Source of the DNA: Agelas oroides
Lineage: Eukaryota > Porifera > Demospongiae > Agelasida > Agelasidae
DNA: 64,000 nucleotides
Direction of reading: 5' to 3'
Assembly (NCBI GenBank): GCA_949130485.1
Contig: OX422201.1
Span: forward strand, 4,252,516-4,316,515
A model generated the notes under the pieces. It saw only the letters and a program-made list of their open reading frames with translations, was not told the DNA's origin and made no database searches. Below, one piece after another: positions 14,801-24,545 of this stretch (the stretch's first letter is position 1; each line of letters opens with the position of its first letter). A program made the position numbers and the translations under genes.

Positions 14801-17800
14801 TCAAGTTGTGGGTTACTCCCCTTCAGCTTTACAAATGCCTGACACCACATCAGCGAGCAGCACTCTTCTTGAAACAACCAGTGGTAAGTATGTTTGCAAC
14901 TCCCATTATCCTAGCAGATGTGCCATGTAGTGATTTAGACTCACTGTATACATGGCTTGGGGAAATCTACCACTCTCTGGAAATACAAAGCCTCTCAGGT
15001 CTTGACATATCTTTGCTTGCTATCCGCCTGGTTGGACATTTGCACTACCAGCTGGTCATTCAAGATAGAGCACAGCATCTTTTTGGCCCAGCAGTAATGG
15101 AAATTCAAAGGCTAACATGCTGCACAGAACTTCCTTGCTGTACAGTTGATGAACATCATCAACTTGTTAAGACACTAGACAAACTGGCTGGAAGATTTGA
15201 ACGAATGTGTTTGGAAGAAGGAGTGGAAGAAGAGGAAGCAACCAGATCTTTCAGGGTCCAACTTGCAGGAAGATTTGAACAGATGTGCTTAGAGGAAGGA
15301 GTGGAGAGTGAGGAAGCAACCAGATACTCCAGTACATCAGATTCAGATGATGACGCACAACAACTGTCATACCGTTACCCCTATTCACGTCAAAGGCATC
15401 CTCTGAGATCACAGCAAACTCAGTCACGTCAAATTCACCACACTCCACCACCACCAGTAGCCCAACTCACACCTCCACAGTATCCCCAACAGAGGTTTCC
15501 AACAATGTCCAGGAGAAGGGGATGCAGACCTCCACAACAAACCCGTTTTCAACCAGTTCCAGAAACACCCACACAACCACCCAAACCACCAATCTGCATT
15601 GAGAGTTCACGAATGTGGCTAGATCAAGCCAAGGCTGACTACAGAGCAGCAGAATTCTTGTTAGAGTCAATGGGAGATGTGGATTCCATGGAAGTAGAAG
15701 TCCAAAATGAAGCAACTAGCACTGACCAGGTGAGTGAAGCTTCCAGCATTCATCATCCAAAAGAAACTTCACGTCCTGAACCAGATACAACTGACCAACC
15801 AGAACAAGTCCCCACTGTTGAGCAGCAAGATGAATCTTCCAGTATTGGATCACAAGATGAGATGTCCAGCACTGAACAGCAAGATGAACAAGAGGAATCA
15901 GCTGGGGCTCATCACTTTCCTGCCCTCGTTTGCTTCTTGTGTCATGAAACAGTGGAAAAGTGTCTCAAGGGAGTCCACTATGCATTTTGTGGCCTCAGAC
16001 CAAACATGATAGACAGCAGTCATTTAGTTGAACTGCTAGAATCCTTGAAACAGTCTCCACATTCACCCAAAGCATTGATCCCTGCACTTCAGGATTGTGT
16101 ATACCTTATCAATGAGCATGAGAATAAAAGTCGCCTTCCCAACTACCAGATTCCCCCCTGTGCTCCAGCAGCTGTATATAATCACATGGATGCCATTGAA
16201 GCTTTCTTTGCCACAAGAAGGCTGTTGGCTGAATTGCAGAAAGATGAAAAATTGAAAGACTTGTTTGGTTGTATTGGGGAAATTCCAAAGCCAAAATTTG
16301 TTTCTACCCTGAAGTCAATGGCTACAGGTGAAAGTAAGTTAGTACACAGTATAGAAAAGTCAGAGCATTGCAATAGTTACCAGATAAAAAGTCATATACA
16401 GCTACATTCAGTCCAGCAATAGAAAGGCTTCTGGAGTGTGGATTTGTTAACAAGTTCTTTCCTATAAAGGAAAGTTAACCAGAATTAATATGCTGGCTGT
16501 ACAACTAGCACAGTAGTTATTAAAGAAACTAAAATTTATATAAAGAGTGGTCATACTATCTAACTAGTGTTGAGTTACTAGCAAACTCTCACAAGGACTT
16601 GAGTTTCCATGAAGAGGGCCAGAGTATAAGTTATTTGAAAGTTACTTTTAATTGTAAGCTCAAGATTTAGTGATTTTGAATTTGTCGGATTTGGCGAGTA
16701 CTAATTTTTAGCGCTATCGTGTAGCATTATAAGTTGGTGGGCTGAGTTTTGGCAAAGACAATGGATTGCTCGCTATATTTCTGGCTCTTGAAAAGCTACA
16801 CACATGGGGCAGGGATTGGCAGGTAGAGCCCTAAAACATATCCCAGCTCAGCAGTGAGCAGGTATTCTGCTACCTGTCTGAAAAATGCTGAGCATTTGCT
16901 TTGGAAGCCAAATAAAATTGCACTGCTTTTGTGGTATGGAACATAGTCACGTTCACAGGTCTCATTAGCCTCATTCCCAGGCCCAGTTCAGGCCCGTTCG
17001 AAATATCGGAGCCCGTTCAAAAATTTGGAGAAAAGGGCCTGGTATCCACTGTTTGCGCATGCGCTTAATTTCCCGACATTCCGGGAATTCCGGATAATAC
17101 CGTGTTACCTCCGTGTGACGTGACGTCAGGTACGTGTATTTTGCCGTATATTTAATCGTATACTGCTGACAATGGCTATTTGTGTGCAAGGCCTGGATTC
17201 TGCCGTGCTGTATGCCTTCCTGCGACTTCGAGGTGAAGCGACGGCGCTAAAACACAAAAAGAAAGCATCTATGAAGCATTTATGCTGGCTGCTAATGGGT
17301 TTTGGCAAGTTATAATTCGTATTACGAAGTTAAGAAACTTATAGCTTACATTTGTAGTGTGAAGATGGTCCTGGGTCGATAGCGCAGTTCAACGATAAGC
17401 GCTGGGGTCAGAAGGTCTGGGCAAAAGACTAGGAGAGCAGCGCTCACCTCTTTGGCGATATAATATAAAAGCCGATATATGAACGTCGTAGTTCATAACC
17501 ACATGATATTGGCTGTCATTTGACACACCCTTGCAGAATTTCACGTGAGCTTTACGCACTAATTAAGCGCATGCGCGAACAGTGGATACCAGGTCCTTTT
17601 CTCCGATTTTTCGAACGGGCCTGGGAACGAGGCTAAGGTCTCATGCACTACAAGTGACAATGTAAGATCTGGAAATGAGGCTACTAGAGTAATTTCAATT
17701 TTGATTATTTTTAGTGATTACGACCACTTCACTAAAAGCACTAATTTAGTACCTGCAACTATCTCAAAATTAAAACCATGACTGATAATTATAGTGATAT

Positions 17801-18432
17801 CATGTCATTGCTTTACAAATGCAGGATACCCAGAGACTTGGGACCCCATGCCAGATACAGACGAAGTATCACTGATGCGTCTAGATGCTGAATTGGAGTC
17901 AGAAGAGTATGAACGCATAGCAGGACGATTCTTACAGACAATGCCACATAGTGAGATCCTGAGGATTGAGCGAATTCAAAACAAACCACTTTGGACAAAG
18001 TACTTTCAATGTAGCCAACATATGCTGGAGTACAATGATGCCATTCTAGGAGAGCAAGTACTTTTCCATGGTTCTAGGACAACAGACCCTAAGGAAATCT
18101 ACAGTGGAGACTCGAGTTTTGACATGCGTTTTAGTGCTGATGGAATGTGGGGCAAAGGCAATTACTTTGCCGTGAATGCTTCATATTCAAATGGTTATGC
18201 ATACCATTCCAAAACTGGCTTGAAAAAAATGTTAGTGGCATGGGTCTTGACTGGTATTAGCTACCATTGTGCTTCAAAGCATTACACAAAACCCCCACTC
18301 AGAGGTACTCAGGGAAGAGGAGGGATCCAGCGTCGCTATGATAGTGTCAGTGGCATAACTGGTGGAAGCAAAGTGTTCATCACATATGAGAACAACCGTG
18401 CCTACCCAGCTTACCTCATTACATATAGATAG
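2860..18432 (+). CDS. Giant sacsin-like protein: three SIRPT/Hsp90-like repeats, HEPN, C-terminal PARP
   Basis: Two exons, 2860-16327 and 17825-18432, join in phase (donor ACAG|GTGAAAG, acceptor AATGCAG|GATACC) to give about 4,691 aa; unspliced, the frame would read 95 bases into the intron and stop at 16422. Sacsin-type repeats follow one another. Repeat 1 (aa 1-~1280) lacks the first half of its GHKL ATPase fold. Repeat 2 starts near aa 1287 with ELIQNADDAGA and GRFGVGF. Repeat 3 starts near aa 2320 with EFIQNADDAQA and GKFGIGF. Each repeat has an FCFLPLP segment. A sacsin-type HEPN domain spans aa ~4250-4480, split by an acidic low-complexity insert. The last ~200 aa are a PARP14/12-type catalytic domain with LFHGS, GKGNYFAVNASYS and AYPAYLITYR. 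The H-Y pair is kept and the third position is not glutamate, which predicts mono-ADP-ribosylation. Human sacsin (4,579 aa) has UbL and DnaJ domains and no PARP; I see neither UbL nor DnaJ here. Likely a cytosolic chaperone-type or defence effector (inference). Confidence 0.88.
15184..15325 (+). repeat. In-frame 78-bp tandem duplication inside the sacsin-like exon
   Basis: Two adjacent copies encode LAGRFERMCLEEGVEEEEAT and LAGRFEQMCLEEGVESEEAT. The unit is 26 codons, starting at 15184 and 15262. Most differences are synonymous or conservative, so the duplication is fairly young but under constraint. It lies in the linker between the third repeat and the HEPN domain. Confidence 0.85.
16966..17636. 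mobile_element. Non-autonomous hAT-like element in the PARP intron
   Basis: The element starts TAGCCTCATTCCCAGG and ends CCTGGGAACGAGGCTAA. Long terminal inverted repeats continue through GGTATCCACTGTT and GCGCATGCGCTTAATT and their complements; the left arm has a ~30-bp internal duplication. An exact 8-bp direct repeat, GGTCTCAT, flanks it at 16958-16965 and 17637-17644, which fits hAT-type insertion. It is 671 bp with no transposase. It lies inside the 1.5 kb intron separating the HEPN-coding and PARP-coding exons. Confidence 0.85.
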
Positions 18433-18970
18433 TCTAAATGACATAGTGTAGTATTCCACATAACACTGTTTTATGGTTAGTTTGTGTTTATGCTTGTAGC
18501 AAAGTATTTTTTTAGTTTTGGTAATGATTGTTTTTTTTGTGTGATGCTATTCACCAGTGTGTACATTATACATTTCACTTTCATCTTTAGAAATGCTGCT
18601 TAAACTATGTGAAGGTGCATTATGTGAGTGTCCTGTGTACATATAATACGACAGAAATGGGACAATTTTTGGGGGAATTTTGCAGTAGATTAAAGCCTGC
18701 AATATTGTTCTAGATGTGTGTATACCCAGGCCCATGAGAATGAGGCTAATGACAGGACTTAGAATTAACTCTCTGCTAGTGGGTAGGCAGTAACAGTTTG
18801 CATTGAATATTTATATTTGTGGCATGTGCCTGGTGGCATAGATGTATTAGTCTAAGCAACCAGCTTCACCTCACACCCTGAGGAGAGTTTTTCTTTGCAG
18901 GAAAAAACTAGAGACAAAGTTACTGAGCAACAATTAAGAATATGTACACAGAGGAGTGTAACACCATATT
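18433..18970. other. Intergenic, 3' flank
   Basis: Convergent gap between the sacsin-PARP gene and the microprotein gene. It is T-rich and has one degraded end of the dispersed AGCCTCATTCYCAGGCC family at about 18727-18750. Nothing else was recognised. Confidence 0.5.
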
Positions 18971-19117
18971 TCAGGGTTCATGTTTCTTCATTTCTCTGTG
19001 CTTGTGTTGACCTTCTCTTCTGCTCTCAAAATAGGGCCGGAAGATGTAGGTTCCTGTAACTATTCCCAGTACTGCAGCTACAAATAGTTGACTGGCAGGG
19101 ATCCTTCGATGCAACAT
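18971..19117 (-). CDS. PIGBOS1: 48-aa single-TM microprotein, PIGBOS1-like
   Basis: Reading from the ATG at 19117, the protein begins MLHRRIPASQ, then a hydrophobic segment LFVAAVLGIVTGTYIF, then RPYFESRREG and a lysine/arginine-rich tail ending MKKHEP. Human PIGBOS1, as I remember it, is 54 aa with RRLTFAQLLFATVLGIAGG followed by VYIFQPVFE, so the pattern RR-x3-QL-x3-A-VLGI-x2-G-x-YIF-x-P-x-FE is shared. PIGBOS1 is a mitochondrial outer-membrane microprotein that contacts the ER protein CLCC1. A likely acceptor (TTATTGCAG on the minus strand) lies about 50 bases upstream of the ATG, so the 5' leader is probably spliced. The frame stays open upstream with no better start. The assignment rests on motif recall over a short protein. 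Confidence 0.6.
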   Translation of the reverse strand: MLHRRIPASQLFVAAVLGIVTGTYIFRPYFESRREGQHKHREMKKHEP

Positions 19118-19177
19118 CCTGGTTAGATTTCCAAAGAGCAAGGAGTGTGTCCTTATGAGAAGAATCTGCAATAACAA

Positions 19178-20793
19178 TCATTGTAGCAACACAATATCAC
19201 ACATCCTCTGCACTGACTCCTGAAATTGTCCAGTGAGCAAGCTTTATGCCTGAGCATGATTATAATAGCCATAATTAATCATTGGTATAGGGTAGTAGTT
19301 AATAACAAAAAACCCTGGCCTAGAAGGATTGATATTGAACCATGGTTAGGGCTACCATACTAAAAATTTGTAGCCACTTGATGAGGATCAATATACTGTA
19401 CAAACACAGAGTGGCTACCATGGTTGCAGACAAGCTGAACAGGTGCAACCACAATGATGTGAAAACCATCCATGAGGAAGTCACTACAAGTATACTTCGA
19501 AATATAATGCAGTCTGAGAGGAAATTGGCCTGCAACCAGGATGGTCTAACATAACCCTAACTGAGAACATCTGTGAGTGAGTTACTACAAGTACACTTCA
19601 TTCTCCTGAAAGTAGCAACCACAATGTTCTAACTGTATCCTCAGAACATTGTGACGAAGTCATTATGTACAAGGGCACTTCAACCTGAGAGGAAGATCAC
19701 AATAATATGGTCTACAAACCTTGAGAACATTTGTGAGTGAGTCACTACAAGTCCACTTCTGACTGTACCCTCAGAACAGTGTGAGGCAGTCACTACAAGG
19801 GCACTTCAACCTGAGAGGACGGAACCACAATCATCTGACTACATTCCCAGAACATCTGTGAGGGAGTGCACACTTCAAAAAGATGACAGAACTTTCATGA
19901 TCTTGATGCAAACAGTTGACTTCCTCACAGATATTCAGTGGTTACTATCTGCAGGATCATGTTTGTAAGATGCTCTGAGCTAGCTGCTTTTCTGCTTGTC
20001 CTACATAAGGTTGCTCAAGCCAGATAACTTTTCAAGGAGAGTCAGTAGGCAGAAGGCTTAAAAATGATAATAATAGTCACATGATCAAGAGCTTACATGG
20101 CGACAATCTCACAGCAAAATGTACACTAACAGCTCTCCAAAATTAAGAGTCACACTATCTACAGTTGGCTTTTGTTCAATTTTCAGGCCCAATTTTAGAT
20201 GACACCACTCTCAAATTCAGGTTGAAGATTCACACACATGCAGCAGCAAATTTCATTTTTGGGTAGCATGTGCCAAAAGTTGGGTTGGTGGGGCCTAGGC
20301 AACATAAAATCAGATTGCAATGTAAGTAGTGCTAATATCAAAATTGACTTCTCATAGCAGCTGTATCTCCAGCTTGTAGTAACTACTCTGTGGTCAAAAC
20401 AACAAATTTTAATGTTTATAGCATGTGTCAGTGTCAACAGTGATTTAACTACTTGGGAGGGAAGATTTAGCCTTGTACACATGCAGGCCCACCGAAATCC
20501 TGGGTGTGAGGTTAGGGGGGACTATACCTGTAACCGTTATACATACTATGTAGAGTCAGACACATTGCAGCACATCCATGCCTTCAATTAGCTACCTTGT
20601 CGACCATCTTGAGGAACCATCACTACTGGAGGAAGGTTCTTGCCACCCACTTGTATACAATCGGAACCTTGAGCTGATGTTTGGCTTTAGCTCTCATCAT
20701 TATCATGATGACTGCTAAACATTCAGTAAAATTGTCAGGACCTACTAAAAAGGGTGCAATGTGTCTTTGCACCAACACCATTACAGAGCAAGA
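19178..20793. other. Non-coding stretch with a degenerate tandem repeat
   Basis: Between about 19440 and 19880 the motif AGAACATCTGTGAGTGAGTC followed by ACTACAAG and CACTTC recurs at least five times at irregular 60-110 bp spacing, alternating with CAACCTGAGAGGA and CAACCACAAT. It looks like an old, eroded minisatellite. The rest (19880-20793) shows no convincing gene. Confidence 0.5.
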
Positions 20794-21068
20794 GGTAGTC
20801 ACTTATATTTTGCCTGTTGAAGCGTTTGCAACCGGGATCAAGGTTTTTGATCAGCAAAAAGTGTGCTTGATCACTTGATCATTCCCTTCAGAGGCTCTTG
20901 ATTGCTTGCAAAGGTTAAATTGCAGCCGCATGTTCTTGATCCGTTGATTTTTAGCAGTTTGGAGGTCACCTTGATCCCTTGATCGGCCCCCAAAAAGGGC
21001 TTTGATGGCTTGATTCAATTTTGATCCCGGTCACAAACACTTCTACACAGGACATATAAGTGACTACC
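20794..21068. mobile_element. 275-bp inverted-repeat element rich in TTGATC
   Basis: Ends are GGTAGTCACTTATAT and ATATAAGTGACTACC. The inverted repeat continues imperfectly for ~50 bp to a shared ACCGGGATC/GATCCCGGT. The interior has repeated TTGATC/CTTGAT words, giving it hairpin potential. No clear target duplication and no coding capacity. Confidence 0.65.
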
Positions 21069-21169
21069 CCTTGCAGAGTACAGATCCAAATGAACTGCTC
21101 TGCTATCTGAATAGATTCAAGGACTGGATTCACTGAAGAAGTCATGCATCATTGAAGTGTTCTTTTCAC

Positions 21170-22390
21170 TTTAGCAGCTGGTCATAAAATGATCAAGGCA
21201 GAGGTGTGGCTCTGCTGTAAATGCTTCAAGTGCATGACAGAAAATCCATGCAGACTGGCTGCTACAGATAGCAACGATTCCTGTGGTGTTTGAATGTATC
21301 AAAAGCTAATATAGCTGGCAATGTATATTTTAGCCATAGTACTAGTGCAGCTGACAAATGACTGTACGTGTATGTATGGGTAATCTACCTCTGATTCTGC
21401 AACAAACAGCCCACAAGTAAGGACAGCCTTTGCCTACTCGGAGTTGGTACACTAACACAGTTGTGAGAGACTTCTTGGGCTTTTTATGCCCTTAGCCTCG
21501 TTCCCAAGCCGTTGGGAACGAGGCTATATATGAACCGAAACCTTGGAACGAGTAGACTATCTGTACGTTCAACAGAAACTATGCAGTTTGAGTTCTCTAG
21601 CTAGTTGCCTGTATCGTGTATAATTCTTTTCACGGTATATCTGTGTGTGAAGAGAAGGGGAGGATAGGGGGAAATTGGAGGAAGGAGAGGAGAAGAAAGG
21701 GGGAGGAAAAGAGGTATATAGGAAGAAAGGAGTGCTGAGGAAAGAGACATTTATGAGAGATTCAGAAGGATGGGGAGAAGGGAGTATAAGAGACAAGCCG
21801 TTAACGACAGAACGTTAGCATCCGTATGCTTTACGGTATTTATACCAGCCCTAACCCAACCCTAACCCCACCCTAACCATATAAATCACTGTATAGCTTA
21901 CGGATGCTAACGTTCTGCCATTAATGGAAATCGTATAAGAGCTGTTGAGACCTTATGAATATGTGATACAGGTGTCTACTATAGTTCATCCATGTATGGA
22001 GACTGACTTTCTCTTTAGCTATGTCTGTTTAGTTAAGTCTATGTACTGCCTGTGTCTTTTGTTTGTTGGTATCTTTCAATAGCTGTAGCTACATGCAAGT
22101 CTAGATAAGCCATTTCAAGTGCCTCACTTCACAAAACTGCTGAGTGACTAACAAAGAAGTGGGGTTCCTTTTCTCTCCTCGTACTAAACTTGTAGGTATA
22201 CTAAACTGTTTTAAGTTTTTAGCAGATAATTAATCATGCAGTATGGCCTATTTATATTCAACCTCATGCAACTCAGAATATTTATTTTGACTAAACTAAA
22301 AAAAAACCCATCTTTTCTGCAAAATCTAAGAAACTTTACTTATATAACTATAACTATACCTTGCAGTGTGTTGAAGCTAATCAACAGTAC
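21170..22390 (+). repeat. Direct segmental duplication, copy 1
   Basis: This stretch and 22400-23280 share ordered blocks of similar sequence: TGATTCTGCAACAAACAGCC (21393, 22682); a palindrome of TTCCCAAGC and TTGGGAA at about 21500 and 22815; GAAACCTTGGAACRAGTA; TAGATAAGCCATTTCAAGTG; and a TTTTTAGCAGATAATTA block. Copy 1 is longer because it holds a purine-rich GGAGGAAG tract (21650-21790) and the 140-bp element at 21793. No gene recognised. Confidence 0.65.
21793..21932. mobile_element. 140-bp Mutator-like MITE with telomere-type core, copy A
   Basis: Starts ACAAGCCGTTAACGACAG, ends ATTAATGGAAATC. Long inverted arms contain GAACGTTAGCATCCGTA and its complement. The core is CCCTAACCCAACCCTAACCC, i.e. 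telomere-like units with slips. A 9-bp repeat GTATAAGAG flanks it (21784-21792, 21933-21941). Nine-base duplications are typical of Mutator-like elements. Confidence 0.8.
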
Positions 22391-22399
22391 AAGTCCTAA

Positions 22400-23280
22400 A
22401 CACGTCATCACTGCCATGATGACAGCGCATGGTAATAAAATTATTGTGTGGCTCTACTGTAAAAGCTTTAATGACTATGTATTACAGACAAACCATCCAG
22501 GCTGGCTGCTCAATGATTCACTAGCTGCTTACACAGCAACGATTCTTGTGCTAGCTTCATGGTGTTTGAGTGTGCATAGCTGGCCAGTCATGCATACTTG
22601 AGCCACAGTAGCTAGACTACTACTGCATGAGCTGACAAATCACTGCACATTTTTTTGCATGTATGGATTGTCTTTTTTCTCTGATTCTGCAACAAACAGC
22701 CCGCCCACAACTTTACAAGCAAGGACAGCGTCTGGCTACTCAAAAGTTTGTACACAGTTGTGACTCGGAACCTTCGGCCAATAGACTTCCAGGGCTTCTT
22801 GAGCCCTTAGCATCATTCCCAAGCTGTTGGGAATGAGGATATGAACTGAAACCTTGGAACAAGTATCTGTAAGAATTTCTACAAGTTGTCCAACCTCAAT
22901 CCTCCACAGAAACCACAGAATCATACACTTTGAGTTTGCAGTATCTTCCAGTTGTGAAAATCTTGTATCATGTATCAAAATATAGTGCATCTTTAAATAG
23001 CTATACATGAAGTGTAGATAAGCCATTTCAAGTGTCTCACTTCACGAAGCTTCTGAATGACTGACAAAGCAGTTCCTTTTTTCTTCTTGTAGTAAACTTG
23101 TAGGTGTCAATTAACGTTTTTAGCAGATAATTAGTATGGTGATATATTATTCATCTTCAATCCAAATATTTTGACCAAACTCAAAACCATTTTATTTTCG
23201 AAATTTTCCTGATAACTATGAATATAACTGTCCTGCAGTATAGTACAACAATATATCAAAGTAGGGACTAACCAAAACAC
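22400..23280 (+). repeat. Direct segmental duplication, copy 2
   Basis: Diverged, shorter counterpart of 21170-22390, sharing the blocks listed there in the same order. It lacks the purine tract and the telomere-core element, so that insertion came after the duplication or was lost here. No gene recognised. Confidence 0.6.
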
Positions 23281-23364
23281 AGTCTCAAGACAAAGAATTA
23301 TGTAGCTAGCTAGCTACATCCACCAATTCTAAATTAACGCATAAGATGCATTAGTTCATGTATG

Positions 23365-24282
23365 TTAACAACCATACTTTGGGTCTGTAACATTGAGTTC
23401 TCTTGGGTTGTTGGAGGTTACGGGACATCCTGTGAAGCAGCCAATTGTCCATGGGAAGCCATCAGGAAGGTGGTAGTGGTAGACAAGTTCTCCATCAATC
23501 TCATGAGTGTGGCCTTGACAGGAATCCAAGTCGGTTGGAACAACGCCTCCCAAAGAATAGCGACCATATATTCCATAGCCATCAAAAATCCACCCAAGAA
23601 GCTGAGAATGTTGGCCAGGTATGTCTGCGGGAAGTTCGCATTCCTTACGCTGGCTTGTTGTGTTGATCCCAATGCCAGAATGGACATGGTAGTTATTATG
23701 AGGATCTGCATGGCCTCCACACTGGTCTGTTGTATGCCCCTCCGCCACAACTGCATCCACATAGATTGTAGGGGCGTTAGGGTCTTGATTGGGACACTTG
23801 GAGCTGAATCCACATGGAGAACCGACTCCAAATATCTTGACCCCATTCAAAAGCACCCCTAGAGCTCCCATAATTGGTTTGGGGTTCTCCTTGAGATAAG
23901 TGATGCCATTGTAGACACTGTCCTTTTCCCCAACAGGGATGGGCTCCTTAGCACGCTTAGGTTTGAGTGGGATCTTAAAGATGGTCTGTCTCAAGCAGGC
24001 TTGGGCTGGGTTGGTCCAATCAGGATTATCATATGGAGGGCATGTAGAAGTGTTGATGTATCGATAGGTGTTTTCAGTGGTGATGGTGACTCCATTGTAA
24101 GGAGGTTTTGTGAAGCACTGCTGCATGTTAGGTGGACAGTTCTGAGCCACTGCTCCACAGCAAAAGACAGCCAACAGCATCAGTGACAGAATCTTGAGGA
24201 ATACGTGGACATGCAGTTGCAAGAGAGAAAAAATCTGAATCACCTGAGCATATAGCAGACTGCAGTGCAGCTTGCTGTTCAA
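23365..24282 (-). CDS. Secreted YHYH-domain protein
   Basis: A single frame of up to 305 aa. A hydrophobic stretch near residues 31-45 (SLMLLAVFCCGAVAQ) ending before NCPP looks like a signal peptide; the true start may be an internal Met or lie on an unseen exon. The mature part is cysteine- and histidine-rich. It has GHADPHNNYHVH, then GWIFDGYGIYGRYSLGG, then HTHEIDGELVYHYHLPDGFP and TIGCFTGCP, which is the signature of the YHYH family (Pfam YHYH). The family is known from marine bacteria, algae and invertebrates and has no established biochemical role; the histidine clusters suggest metal binding (inference). The protein ends DPKYGC. Neighbouring transposon sequence does not break the frame. 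Confidence 0.8.
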   Translation of the reverse strand: MNSKLHCSLLYAQVIQIFSLLQLHVHVFLKILSLMLLAVFCCGAVAQNCPPNMQQCFTKPPYNGVTITTENTYRYINTSTCPPYDNPDWTNPAQACLRQTIFKIPLKPKRAKEPIPVGEKDSVYNGITYLKENPKPIMGALGVLLNGVKIFGVGSPCGFSSKCPNQDPNAPTIYVDAVVAEGHTTDQCGGHADPHNNYHVHSGIGINTTSQRKECELPADIPGQHSQLLGWIFDGYGIYGRYSLGGVVPTDLDSCQGHTHEIDGELVYHYHLPDGFPWTIGCFTGCPVTSNNPRELNVTDPKYGC

Positions 24283-24545
24283 CTTATGTCAAGAGTTTGA
24301 GATGGGCTAATAATGTCCTGAAAGTAGCTTTTTGCAAATCCAATAATTATGATGATAGCGCTCATGTGACACATTTGGAAGCCACAAGGTAGATGAAACG
24401 AAAAAAAAAAAGAAAAAAAAAAACTTAGCTACTTTTAAAATGTGGTCTGGGAAGGAGGCTAGGATGCTACTAATTTCTGGTGTCACTCATCTCTAAAATC
24501 TCGCGTCTCAACTAACATTATAAACTTCTAGGAAGAAGGTAAACC

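Noticed and set aside
16328-16422. The sacsin-like protein ending at the TAG at 16420-16422
   Set aside because: The last 31 residues are unlike HEPN proteins, a donor precedes them, and the PARP exon continues in exact phase.
17794-17824. ATG at 17794 as start of a separate PARP gene
   Set aside because: The first ten residues are intronic (acceptor at 17824), and the YPxxWxPM start of the domain follows the splice.
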